Positions 5,872 through 13,352 of a DNA stretch of 15,580 bases are shown one piece after another. A model generated the notes under the pieces. It made no database searches. It was not told the origin of the DNA and worked only from the letters and a program-made list of their open reading frames with translations. Source of the stretch: Candidatus Gastranaerophilales bacterium (lineage in GTDB: Bacteria > Cyanobacteriota > Vampirovibrionia > Gastranaerophilales > Gastranaerophilaceae); NCBI GenBank assembly GCA_021205645.1, contig JAJPXE010000008.1, positions 1-15,580 on the forward strand, in the 5' to 3' direction. The position numbers and the translations under genes are program-made. The stretch's first letter is position 1. Each line of letters starts with the position of its first letter.

Positions 5872-7863
5872 TTATGTTTTACTACCGGAGTTGAGTAATT
5901 CTATAAACTCATCCTCATTCAATATTTTAACACCTAAAGATACTGCTTTGTCAAATTTTGAACCTGCATTTTCGCCCGCTACAACAAAAGATGTCTTTTT
6001 TGATACTGATGATGAGGTTTTACCGCCTTTTTCTTTTATTTTAGCATCTGCATTATCTCTTGTCATGGATTGTAAAGTTCCTGTTAAGACAAATACTAAA
6101 CCCGAAAACTCATCAGATTGAACCTGTTTTGATGAAATCGGCACAACACCGTTGTCATCAAGCTCTTTTAATAACTTTATATTTTTTTTATCTCTGAAAA
6201 ATTCATACACATTTTTTGCAATCTTTTCTCCGACACCCTCAATCTCAGCAAGCTTATCAAGCGGAGCTGATTTGATATTCTCAAGAGTTTTAAATTCACC
6301 TGAAATAATTTCTGCGGTTTCTTTTCCGACATGCCGGACTGACAATGCCGTTAAAAACCTCGCAAGCGGTCTGTTTTTGCTCGACCTGACAGAGGTGTAC
6401 ATATTATACGCCGATTTTTCTTTTACCAGTTCAAGCTGCATAAAATCCTGTTGGGAAAGTTTGTATAAATCTGCCGGAGTTCTTACCATATTAAGATTAT
6501 AAAGCTGTTCAATAATTGTCGGACCGATAAAATCAATATCCATAGCTTCTTTGGAAACCCAGTATTCAAGCCTGGCTTTAGCAACAGCCGGACATTCACT
6601 GTTAGAACAATATGCCGCTACCTCGCCCTCACGATATTCAAGCGGAGAATGACACACCGGACATTCCACAGGCGGACGATATTTTGCAAGAGAGTAATGT
6701 TTTTCATCATCAACGACTTTTATAACTTTCGGGATAATTTCTGCCGCTTTTTTGATAAAAACCTTATCTCCGACTCTGACATCAAGCCGTTCAATCTCGT
6801 CAAAATTATGCAGACTTGCACGTGAAACCGTGCTTCCTGCAAGCAATACAGGTTCAAGAACCGCAACCGGAGTGATTGCACCGGTCTTGCCCACACCGAT
6901 TTCTATATCTTTCAATTCGGTTGATATTTCTTCCGGAGGAAACTTAAATGCTGTTGCCCACTTTGGAGCACGGGCAGTATATCCAAGCTCATTCTGAATC
7001 CCGAAATTATTGATTTTTATCACAACACCGTCTGTTGCATAATCTAAATCAAACCGCTTTGTTTCCCAGTCTTTACAAAACCTTATCGCACCTTCTATAT
7101 CTTTCACAAGTCTTATGTTAGGGTTTGTCTTAAATCCGAGTTTTTTAATATATTCCAGGCTGTCCCAATGGGTTTTAATCGTGTTATTGCCGTCGGGCAG
7201 AATAACCGTGTATGTGAACATTGACAAATCACGTTTTGCCGTTATAGTGCTGTCAAGCTGTCTTAGAGAGCCTGCGGCGGCATTTCTCGGGTTCGCAAAT
7301 ATCTTTTCGTTATTTTTTAAATTTTCTTCGTTCAGTTTATTGAATGAAGAAACCGGCATGTATATTTCGCCCCTCACGTCAATATTTATATTCTCAAACA
7401 ATTTGAGCGGAACGGCTTTCACGGTTTTAAGGTTCTGTGTAATATTCTCGCCCGTAATCCCGTCACCCCGCGTAACACCCGTTGTAAAAATCCCGTTTGT
7501 ATAGCTCAAAGCAATCGCAAGCCCGTCAATTTTAAGTTCGCATACAAGTTCTAAATTATCTCTGCCGTATTCACGCGTGACCCGCTCATACCATTTTCGC
7601 AAATCTTCAGGATTGTACGAGTTATCAAGGCTGTACAATCTGTATTTGTGTTTATATTCTTCAAATTTTGTACTGACAGAGCCGACTCTCTGTGTCGGGC
7701 TGTCCGGAGTTATAAGTTCCGGATTGGCAAATTCAAGCTCTTTTAGCTCCGCAAACAACTTATCATACTCATAATCGCTTATTACAGGGTTATCCAGGAC
7801 ATAATAGTTATAATTATGTTTATTCAGTTCATCTTTTAAATATTCTACACGTTTTCTTAGCAT
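5872..7863 (-). CDS. ligA: NAD-dependent DNA ligase LigA
   Basis: 663 aa, normal length. LigA seals nicks in duplex DNA during replication and repair, using NAD+ to form a ligase-AMP intermediate. All domains are visible: an N-terminal Ia domain (NYNYYVLDNPVISDYEYD, about 17-34), the adenylation site with nucleophile Lys111 in ELKIDGLAI, further nucleotidyltransferase motifs (TRGDGITGENI, RGEIYMP, NPRNAAAGSLRQLD, ATDGVVIKIN, KWATAFKFPP), an OB fold, a four-cysteine zinc finger (Cys401, 404, 419, 424), helix-hairpin-helix repeats (about 500-560) and a C-terminal BRCT domain (about 585-660). The ATG has a TAAGGT site 6-7 bases upstream. It follows typA by 73 bases on the same strand. Confidence 0.99.
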   Translation of the reverse strand: MLRKRVEYLKDELNKHNYNYYVLDNPVISDYEYDKLFAELKELEFANPELITPDSPTQRVGSVSTKFEEYKHKYRLYSLDNSYNPEDLRKWYERVTREYGRDNLELVCELKIDGLAIALSYTNGIFTTGVTRGDGITGENITQNLKTVKAVPLKLFENINIDVRGEIYMPVSSFNKLNEENLKNNEKIFANPRNAAAGSLRQLDSTITAKRDLSMFTYTVILPDGNNTIKTHWDSLEYIKKLGFKTNPNIRLVKDIEGAIRFCKDWETKRFDLDYATDGVVIKINNFGIQNELGYTARAPKWATAFKFPPEEISTELKDIEIGVGKTGAITPVAVLEPVLLAGSTVSRASLHNFDEIERLDVRVGDKVFIKKAAEIIPKVIKVVDDEKHYSLAKYRPPVECPVCHSPLEYREGEVAAYCSNSECPAVAKARLEYWVSKEAMDIDFIGPTIIEQLYNLNMVRTPADLYKLSQQDFMQLELVKEKSAYNMYTSVRSSKNRPLARFLTALSVRHVGKETAEIISGEFKTLENIKSAPLDKLAEIEGVGEKIAKNVYEFFRDKKNIKLLKELDDNGVVPISSKQVQSDEFSGLVFVLTGTLQSMTRDNADAKIKEKGGKTSSSVSKKTSFVVAGENAGSKFDKAVSLGVKILNEDEFIELLNSGSKT

Positions 7864-7936
7864 AAAATTACCTTAGCTCATAACTATATTACCATGTAAT
7901 CAAATTTTCGGGTTTTTCCGCTGTTCTTACGCTTTA

Positions 7937-9730
7937 TCAGATACTTCTGAATTTGACTAAATCAACTTTTCTCATCCGGATATTTTCGGGAGTAATCTCA
8001 ACAAGCTCATCATCTCCGATATATTCCATACAATCTTCAAGAGAAAGCTCCTTATGCGCCTGTAATGTAACCATAACGTCAGCCGTTGAGCTTCTCATAT
8101 TTGTAAGTTTTTTAGTTTTGCAGATATTGACTGCAATATCCTGAGCTTTGTTACCTTCGCCGATAATCATTCCCCTATATACTTTTGTATGAGGCGTGAT
8201 AAAGAAAACACCTCTGTCCTCATATTGAGCGAGAGCATAAGGAACAGCCTCGCCTGTTTCGTGTGCAAGAATTGAACCTGCACGCTGTTTAGGGATATCA
8301 CCAGCCATTTCTTTATAATCATCAAAGGTATGGTACATTATCCCCTCGCCCCGTGTAACTCTGATAAATTCCGTTCTGAACCCGATTAAACCTCTTGCAG
8401 GGATTGAGAATTTGATTTTGGTTCTGCCGTTGTCATTGTTCATCTCAAGCATGGTTGCTTTTCTGCCTGATAATCTGTCAATGCATGTTCCGGCGGTTTC
8501 TTCGGGAGTGTCGATAATAAGATTTTCATATGGCTCACATTCGACGCCGTTAACGGTTTTGTATATAACTTCCGGTTTTGAGATTTGAAACTCGTACCCT
8601 TCTCTGCGCATTGTTTCAATAAGTATGCCCAGATGAAGTTCACCCCTGCCGCTCACTTTGAATACATCCGTGCTGTCCGTATCCTCAACACGCAGGCTGA
8701 CATTTTTTTCTAATTCATTATAAAGTCTTTTTCTAAGCTGTCTGCTAGTGACAAATTTACCCTCTAAACCCGCAAATGGACTGTCATTCACAGAAAAATT
8801 CATTTGCAAAGTCGGCTCATCAACCTTGATTAAAGGGAGCGGATTTTCGTTCCCTATTTCACAGATTGTTTCACCGATTTGAATATCGGAAAATCCTGCA
8901 ATACCCACAATATCACCTGCTTCTGCTTCCTGTGTTTCTTCACGTCCTAAATCTTTAAACTCGTATAGCTTAACTATCTTTCCTTTTTCGATTGTTCCGT
9001 CAGTTTTGCAGAGCGAAACCTGCTGCTGCGATTTTATTGTTCCGTTAATAATTCTCCCTGTTACAATTCTGCCCACATATTCGTTGTAATCAAGAGTCGT
9101 TGCCTGAAACTGTAACGGCTTATTATCATCGCCGGTTGGAGGTTTAATATTCTCAAGTATGCAATCAAGCAATGGAATAATATCTTTCGGCTCATCATCA
9201 ATATTCTTAATTGCATAACCGTTAAGACTGCTCGCATAGATATAAGGAAAATCAATTAAATCTTCTCTGTCAGTGAGTTCAGTGAATAAATCAAAAACTC
9301 TATCAAGTGTATTGTCCGGGTCTGCCGCCGGCTTGTCGATTTTATTAAGAACGACAATAATTTTTATTCCAAGCTCTAAAGCTTTTGACAGGACAAATCT
9401 GGTTTGCGGCATTGGACCTTCTGCTGCATCAACAATCAATAAAGCACCGTCTACCATACCGAGTACACGCTCAACCTCGCCGCCGAAATCAGCATGACCA
9501 GGGGTGTCAATAACATTAATTTTGGTATTTTTATAATTTATGGAAATATTCTTTGAAAGTATTGTAATTCCGCGCTCCTTTTCCAAATCGTTGCTGTCAA
9601 GTACACGTTCCTGAACCTGCTGGTTCTCTCTAAAAACTCCGCTTTGTTTTAACATACAATCAACCAGTGTTGTTTTGCCGTGGTCAACGTGGGCAATAAT
9701 CGCTATATTCCTTATATTTTCTTTATTCAT
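7937..9730 (-). CDS. typA: Ribosome-associated GTPase TypA/BipA
   Basis: About 597 aa. TypA/BipA is a translational GTPase of the EF-G family that binds the 70S ribosome and supports ribosome assembly and stress or low-temperature growth. The G motifs are intact: AHVDHGKTT (G1), ERGITI (G2), DTPGHADFGGEVERV (G3), NKID (G4). The C-terminal TypA-specific parts are present (ARGLIGFRTEF, RAGSILAHETGEAV, NKAQDIAVNICKTKKLTNMRSS). I prefer the ATG at 9730: the protein then starts MNKENIRNIAIIAHVDHGKTT, as is usual, and GGAAG lies 8 bases upstream. An in-frame ATG at 9751 would add seven residues but has no ribosome-binding site and sits about 4 bases after a predicted transcription start (-10 TAGAAT at 9767-9762). 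Confidence 0.98.
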   Translation of the reverse strand: MNKENIRNIAIIAHVDHGKTTLVDCMLKQSGVFRENQQVQERVLDSNDLEKERGITILSKNISINYKNTKINVIDTPGHADFGGEVERVLGMVDGALLIVDAAEGPMPQTRFVLSKALELGIKIIVVLNKIDKPAADPDNTLDRVFDLFTELTDREDLIDFPYIYASSLNGYAIKNIDDEPKDIIPLLDCILENIKPPTGDDNKPLQFQATTLDYNEYVGRIVTGRIINGTIKSQQQVSLCKTDGTIEKGKIVKLYEFKDLGREETQEAEAGDIVGIAGFSDIQIGETICEIGNENPLPLIKVDEPTLQMNFSVNDSPFAGLEGKFVTSRQLRKRLYNELEKNVSLRVEDTDSTDVFKVSGRGELHLGILIETMRREGYEFQISKPEVIYKTVNGVECEPYENLIIDTPEETAGTCIDRLSGRKATMLEMNNDNGRTKIKFSIPARGLIGFRTEFIRVTRGEGIMYHTFDDYKEMAGDIPKQRAGSILAHETGEAVPYALAQYEDRGVFFITPHTKVYRGMIIGEGNKAQDIAVNICKTKKLTNMRSSTADVMVTLQAHKELSLEDCMEYIGDDELVEITPENIRMRKVDLVKFRSI

Positions 9731-9980
9731 ATCAAAAACTTCCGTTTGCATTTTAGTGTTAATTCTACACTGGTATTTTACCCCGCTGAACTTTGATTTT
9801 CAATATAAATTAGTATCTGAGTTTGCGGAAAAATTCCGAAATAACATGTGGCAAAACTGCGGTTTCGCCTTAGCGGGTCTGCCGCTTGTTCGCAAAGAAA
9901 TTCTGTCCTTTCCCGCGGAAATGAGCTTATGAGCTTCGCAGGGGATGGGGTGTGATTAGAAAATCGCACGACAGTCATTT

Positions 9981-10039
9981 CACCCGCAGGGGTAAATGAA
10001 TTATATTCCGGAACTTGTACAGATATCACCTCACCCGAA
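9981..10039 (+). repeat. 59-bp imperfect direct repeat, copy 1
   Basis: By hand alignment this matches 10156-10214 at 52 of 59 positions, with no gaps. The first 33 positions are nearly identical (AGGGGTAAATGAATTATATT core), the middle varies, and the end ATCACCTCACCCGAA is conserved. The two copies flank the two strong hairpins, as expected of a composite repeat. Confidence 0.85.
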
Positions 10040-10060
10040 AATCTGACTTTTGTCAAAGTG

Positions 10061-10093
10061 GCAGCGGGTGTGCCATTCCGGCACACCCGCTGC
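10061..10093 (+). repeat. Strong GC-rich hairpin (14-bp stem, 5-base loop)
   Basis: GCAGCGGGTGTGCC (10061-10074) and GGCACACCCGCTGC (10080-10093) are exact reverse complements around loop ATTCC. The stem is flanked by a weaker outer pair, AAAATCTGACTTTT (ending 10051) against AAAAGCAGATTTT (10101-10113), with one bulge. It could fold in DNA or RNA of either strand. Confidence 0.85.
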
Positions 10094-10110
10094 CGAACTA
10101 AAAGCAGATT

Positions 10111-10140
10111 TTCTGCCCTCTCCGTCCAGAGAGGGCAGAA
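10111..10140 (+). repeat. Hairpin with 12-bp stem
   Basis: TTCTGCCCTCTC (10111-10122) and GAGAGGGCAGAA (10129-10140) are exact reverse complements around loop CGTCCA. The word CCTCTCC is shared with the palindrome at 4011-4030. Confidence 0.85.
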
Positions 10141-10155
10141 TCCAAAATTACCCCT

Positions 10156-10214
10156 CACCCGAAGGGGTAAATGAATTATATTCCGGAATCTACACGGTTA
10201 TCACCTCACCCGAA
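10156..10214 (+). repeat. 59-bp imperfect direct repeat, copy 2
   Basis: Second copy of the 9981-10039 repeat, 175 bases away. It differs at seven hand-counted positions (repeat positions 7, 34, 35, 37, 38, 41 and 43), so the divergence is concentrated in the centre. Confidence 0.85.
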
Positions 10215-10320
10215 TTTCTAAGCTCGCTTGCGGGGCGGGTGCTGCTGTGCAGCGCACCTGTTTAATAATAATTCTGTAATTATAAAAATATCCTCTGTTA
10301 TACGCTGTAAATGTATAGCT

Positions 10321-10875
10321 TTACAATTCACACATCTGCAGCAAAATATTACGTTTATCTTTTATTTGATTGTCATTTTGGAAATCCGCAAACACGCTCC
10401 ATTTATCAATATAAACCCTGCCGGATATAACATACCAATTTGAAGCACTGTCAACCATAGCAGGATTATAAAACCCTTTTGATGCCATTTTATCAAAATC
10501 ATTAACTACAAGTTTTTTAGTTTCGGTCGTTAAATTATTTCTAACTCTCATATAATTCTCAAACTCGCCCCCGGAGCTGCCGGATATTTTAGTTATTAAC
10601 ACCATATCTTCGTTATTATGAAGCTTCGCAGCGATAACAAATTCCGGTGCCGATGAAAGTTGAAGCTCTTTTATTTCTTCAAGGTTTCCGGCTATATATT
10701 CCAGATTAAACCGTTTTCCGGTTCTTATATAAAACTCGCCGTACTTAAATAGGTTCAAATCCAGTTCTTTAAACCCGCTGATATCTTCAACACATTTATC
10801 AATCAGTATATAACAGTCTTCTAACGCATTACATTTAGTTATTTCATTTATAAATTTTTCAAAAAATTCATCCAT
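10321..10875 (-). CDS. Orphan protein of unknown function, downstream of the PRPP-loop protein
   Basis: 184 aa. I do not recognise a family. It has no signal peptide or membrane segment and looks like a soluble alpha/beta protein: an acidic helical N-terminus (MDEFFEKFINEI, ALEDCYILIDKCVEDI), a middle beta-rich part (FVIAAKLHNNEDMVLITKISG, residues about 79-99), and a C-terminal half ending in NWYVISGRVYIDKWSVFADF. A good AGAGGG ribosome-binding site lies 6 bases before the ATG. It starts 59 bases after the stop of the 500-aa gene on the same strand, so the two may form a unit. A role as partner or chaperone is conceivable from context only. Confidence 0.75.
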   Translation of the reverse strand: MDEFFEKFINEITKCNALEDCYILIDKCVEDISGFKELDLNLFKYGEFYIRTGKRFNLEYIAGNLEEIKELQLSSAPEFVIAAKLHNNEDMVLITKISGSSGGEFENYMRVRNNLTTETKKLVVNDFDKMASKGFYNPAMVDSASNWYVISGRVYIDKWSVFADFQNDNQIKDKRNILLQMCEL

Positions 10876-10934
10876 AACAGCCCTCTGAAATATAATTCTA
10901 GCTTATTATTAAATATATTGCAAGATTTGGCTGA

Positions 10935-12437
10935 CTATATTATTGACTTGATAGGAATACCACCTATACTGATAATTTGAGCTTCATCCGGCATAGCAAG
11001 TACATCTGTGCGATAGCATCTGTGACCATTGATGGATTTTGGTCTATATAAACCTTTATGGATTGAAACTTCTTTTAATTTTTCTGGAACTTCAAATCCA
11101 AACAAATTCTCCGTTGCTATTTTTGATTTATCTTCTATTTGGGCGGAATATTTTATTACGGTTATATTTCCATCAGGCAGTTTAACCGTAAAATTTACAG
11201 GTTTATCAGATTGAGCACTATAAGGAATGCGAGAAGTTTTCTTACCGCCTTTATACGTTTCAAGTATCATCTCTGTTGAATTACCTTTTTTGTCACTGTC
11301 GGGTAACACCGCCATCACACAACGTTTTCCGTCATGTTTAAGTTTTAGATTATCAATAAAACTCAAAATGCCATTAGGTTTTATTTTTAGCCCTAATTTT
11401 TCCCCGACAACTTCCATAATACCTACGTTATTATTAGGTGTTTTTGTCGGAAGCAGAACCATTACACCGGAATCATGATAGCCGGTATTTATTCTGTCTG
11501 AAGTAAACAGGGCATCTATCAATCTTTGTTCATTTTTTGTCATATTTTGGAAGGTTTCGGTATGATTAAAACAAGGAGCCGGAAGTGAACCCTTTGCAAT
11601 TTGAATTGATACATTGGAATAATTCTCAGGATTTGTAAGCTTATCCAGAGCTTTAAGATTATCGGTTTTGTTATCAGATATTAAAACTCTTAACTCGTCA
11701 GAGATACTCTTTCTGGCTGCACCGTTTTTATTAATTTCGGAAAACATTTTCAGCACGCCATCTGCCATAGTGTTATTACGCAAATCTTTGCCTGTACCTA
11801 TAACTGTAGGGGCAATAATAACCTTTCCTTTAAAATTTTCCGGCAGATGTTCCAACAAATCAAATACCATTGATGCACCGGTAATAGAACAATCATCCGC
11901 CATAAATACCACTGCATTATCAGGAATTTCGGTAAAATCGGTTTTTATATGCGATTTATCAATACCGTTCGCTCTTGCAAAGGATTCACCGCTTGTTGTA
12001 TAACTTTTAATTTTTCCTTTTGGCATTGGTGAATAGATATAAGATGTTTCAGGTGCTATTTCAGGATTATTTTTTTTCGCATTTATAAACTGCCGTTTCA
12101 TAACCTGTTGTTCAACCGCATCGGTTACGACAACAGTTTCGTTATCTAACATTTTTGATATAAGTTTTTGTTCTTCCGGACTAGAGGTAATACTTTCAAT
12201 CATTTCTTTTTTTTCGGCGGCTGTAAGCGGAATTTGTGTTCCGGTTCTTGGATTAAACTCAAAGGATAATGATTTTACAGCCGAATTTTCTGATTTTTTA
12301 GCCTGAATAACCACTTCATCTGCTGCAGGTTGTATATTTCTTGCCATATTCGGCACGGAATGAAATCTTGAGCCGGTTTCTTTTAAAGCCTGTGAACGTG
12401 TATATTCTGCTGTTTTTTTTAAGATGTTTAAATCCAT
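10935..12437 (-). CDS. Large orphan protein with a phosphoribosyltransferase-like PRPP-loop motif
   Basis: 500 aa. I do not recognise a named family. Residues 1-55 are polar and probably disordered, with no signal peptide. Residues 176-190, VVFMADDCSITGASM, match the type I phosphoribosyltransferase PRPP-binding motif (hydrophobic strand, DD, x3-TG-x-S/T), followed by a helix and strand (FDLLEHL, KGKVIIAPTVIGTG). About 145 residues later comes GVMVLLPTKTPNNN (324-337); a HxTPNN-like segment recalls PRTase-like conflict-system domains, but this is from memory and weak. The C-terminal third (about 370-500) is beta-rich (PDGNITVIKYSAQI) and ends in a hydrophobic strand. The ATG has an AAGG site 7 bases upstream, inside an inverted repeat. 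Possible roles are an enzyme, an effector or a defence protein; none is established. Confidence 0.8.
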   Translation of the reverse strand: MDLNILKKTAEYTRSQALKETGSRFHSVPNMARNIQPAADEVVIQAKKSENSAVKSLSFEFNPRTGTQIPLTAAEKKEMIESITSSPEEQKLISKMLDNETVVVTDAVEQQVMKRQFINAKKNNPEIAPETSYIYSPMPKGKIKSYTTSGESFARANGIDKSHIKTDFTEIPDNAVVFMADDCSITGASMVFDLLEHLPENFKGKVIIAPTVIGTGKDLRNNTMADGVLKMFSEINKNGAARKSISDELRVLISDNKTDNLKALDKLTNPENYSNVSIQIAKGSLPAPCFNHTETFQNMTKNEQRLIDALFTSDRINTGYHDSGVMVLLPTKTPNNNVGIMEVVGEKLGLKIKPNGILSFIDNLKLKHDGKRCVMAVLPDSDKKGNSTEMILETYKGGKKTSRIPYSAQSDKPVNFTVKLPDGNITVIKYSAQIEDKSKIATENLFGFEVPEKLKEVSIHKGLYRPKSINGHRCYRTDVLAMPDEAQIISIGGIPIKSII

Positions 12438-12438
12438 G

Positions 12439-12485
12439 AAATAACCTTAATCAAACCTTCCGCTATACATTTATAAAGGTTATTT
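12439..12485 (-). promoter_or_regulatory. Inverted repeat that could sequester the ribosome-binding site of the 500-aa gene
   Basis: In the minus-strand transcript AAATAACCTT (12485-12476) is exactly complementary to AAGGTTATTT (12448-12439). The second arm contains the AAGG ribosome-binding site and ends one base before the ATG. The 10-bp, AU-rich stem with a 27-base loop is the kind of structure that could work as a translational switch or thermometer. No trans-acting partner is visible. Confidence 0.4.
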
Positions 12486-12501
12486 TTTGGAGATAATTGT
12501 C

Positions 12502-12600
12502 ATGTTTTTAAGAAATATTAACAAAATACGGAAGATTGAGGATGCAGAAACAAATATCCGGTACAAAATTGTTAAGAAAATGTATAATCTCTTGAAATAG
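12502..12600 (+). CDS. 32-codon small ORF overlapping the possible fliH start
   Basis: ATG to TAG encodes 32 aa, a basic helical peptide starting MFLRNINKIRKIEDAET and ending VKKMYNLLK. A TTGGAGA ribosome-binding site lies 9 bases before the ATG, better than anything before fliH. Its TAG (12598-12600) overlaps a GTG at 12600 in the fliH frame (TAGTG), an arrangement typical of translational coupling. It may be a leader peptide for fliH, or a real small protein. It was found by reading the divergent intergenic region; coding is not proven. Confidence 0.4.
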   Translation: MFLRNINKIRKIEDAETNIRYKIVKKMYNLLK

Positions 12601-13352
12601 TGTATAATATCAATATGATTATCAAGAAAAAAATTGTTCAAAAAACGGAAGAAGAACTAAAAGCTGAAGAAGAAGCGAAAGCTGCAGCACTCGCAGCAGA
12701 AGCAGAAGCTAAAAGGATAGAAGAGGAACAGAAAAAAAGGGAAGAAATTAACCTTTTTGACATAGATAATATTGATTTTACGCAGCGGAAAGAACGCCGT
12801 ACAGGAAACCGCAGACGCGGTTATCGCCGCATTGATGACAGAAACCTTGTTTCCCGCGCTCAGGAAGAGGCAGAACAAATCAGACAAAACGCTTATCAAG
12901 AAGGGTTTTCTGCAGGTTTACAACAGGCTAATCAGGATCTGGCAAATTTCAGAAATGTTCTGGGGGCGTTTATGGGAGCGGAGGAAAGAGTGTTTGAAAA
13001 AATCGCGCCGAATATTCTTGAACTCGGGCTTGATATTGCTAAAAAAATTATTAAACATGAAATAAAAACAGATCCGCAGATAGTTTTGGACACTGTTATG
13101 GACGTTATAGGAACATTATCTAAAAATGAACCTAAAATAGTTTTAAGGATTAATCCTATTCAGGTTCAATATATAAAAGATACCCTGCCGGAACAGGTCA
13201 GACTGCTCGGTATGGAAACAAAATTATCTGTACTTGCCGATGAAAGTATAACGGAGGGCGGCTGTATAGTACAGACAAATAACGGAATGGTTGATGCAAG
13301 TATTGAGGCGCAGCTTGATATTATTCAGACGGCATTGAGGAGCATTGAATAA
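12600..13352 (+). CDS. fliH: FliH-like flagellar export ATPase regulator
   Basis: 250 aa from GTG 12600, or 245 aa from ATG 12615. FliH dimers bind the export ATPase FliI and dock it to the C-ring and FlhA. The N-terminus has an Ala/Glu/Lys-rich coiled coil (about residues 17-48), then an Arg-rich patch (RKERRTGNRRRGYRRIDDR) and a long helix. The C-terminal domain (about 130-250) fits FliH/SctL: LELGLDIAKKIIKHEI, VLRINPIQVQYIKDTL, and DESITEGGCIVQTNNGMVDASIEAQLDII. Neither start has a good ribosome-binding site; GTG 12600 overlaps the stop of the 32-codon ORF, whereas ATG 12615 sits 27 bases after a TATAAT (12583-12588). flhA overlaps its stop. It is divergent from the PRPP-loop gene. Confidence 0.88.
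   Translation: MYNINMIIKKKIVQKTEEELKAEEEAKAAALAAEAEAKRIEEEQKKREEINLFDIDNIDFTQRKERRTGNRRRGYRRIDDRNLVSRAQEEAEQIRQNAYQEGFSAGLQQANQDLANFRNVLGAFMGAEERVFEKIAPNILELGLDIAKKIIKHEIKTDPQIVLDTVMDVIGTLSKNEPKIVLRINPIQVQYIKDTLPEQVRLLGMETKLSVLADESITEGGCIVQTNNGMVDASIEAQLDIIQTALRSIE

Larger units (their letters stand above)
9752..10320. other. Gene-free repeat mosaic of GC-rich palindromes
   Basis: About 570 bases without a convincing gene. It is visibly richer in GC than its flanks and packed with short inverted repeats: a GTGTGATT/AATCGCAC hairpin near 9950-9968, a 14-bp stem at 10061-10093, a 12-bp stem at 10111-10140, TTACCCCT/AGGGGTAA at 10148-10170, and GCTGC-TGT-GCAGC at 10241-10253. A 59-bp imperfect direct repeat lies at 9981-10039 and 10156-10214. 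Open frames here have no ribosome-binding site and translate palindromes. This resembles a REP/BIME-like or MITE-derived intergenic element, possibly several nested copies. No transposase is present. Confidence 0.7.

Noticed and set aside
9778..10158. 126-codon minus-strand frame across the repeat region
   Set aside because: It runs through the palindromes and direct repeats, has no good ribosome-binding site, and its translation shows no protein-like pattern; open frames in GC-rich palindromes of an AT-rich genome are expected by chance.
9981..10214. CRISPR-like pair of direct repeats
   Set aside because: Only two 59-bp copies, 117 bases between them, and the intervening sequence is itself palindromic; no array and no cas genes.
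10050..10265. 71-codon plus-strand frame in the same region
   Set aside because: It also translates the hairpins, with repeated words on both strands (RVCHSGTPAA on this frame, RVCRNGTPAA on the opposite one) that reflect the inverted repeat, not coding.
12772..13065. 97-codon plus-strand frame inside fliH
   Set aside because: Alternative frame of the coding region; the fliH frame matches the family throughout with no sign of frameshift.
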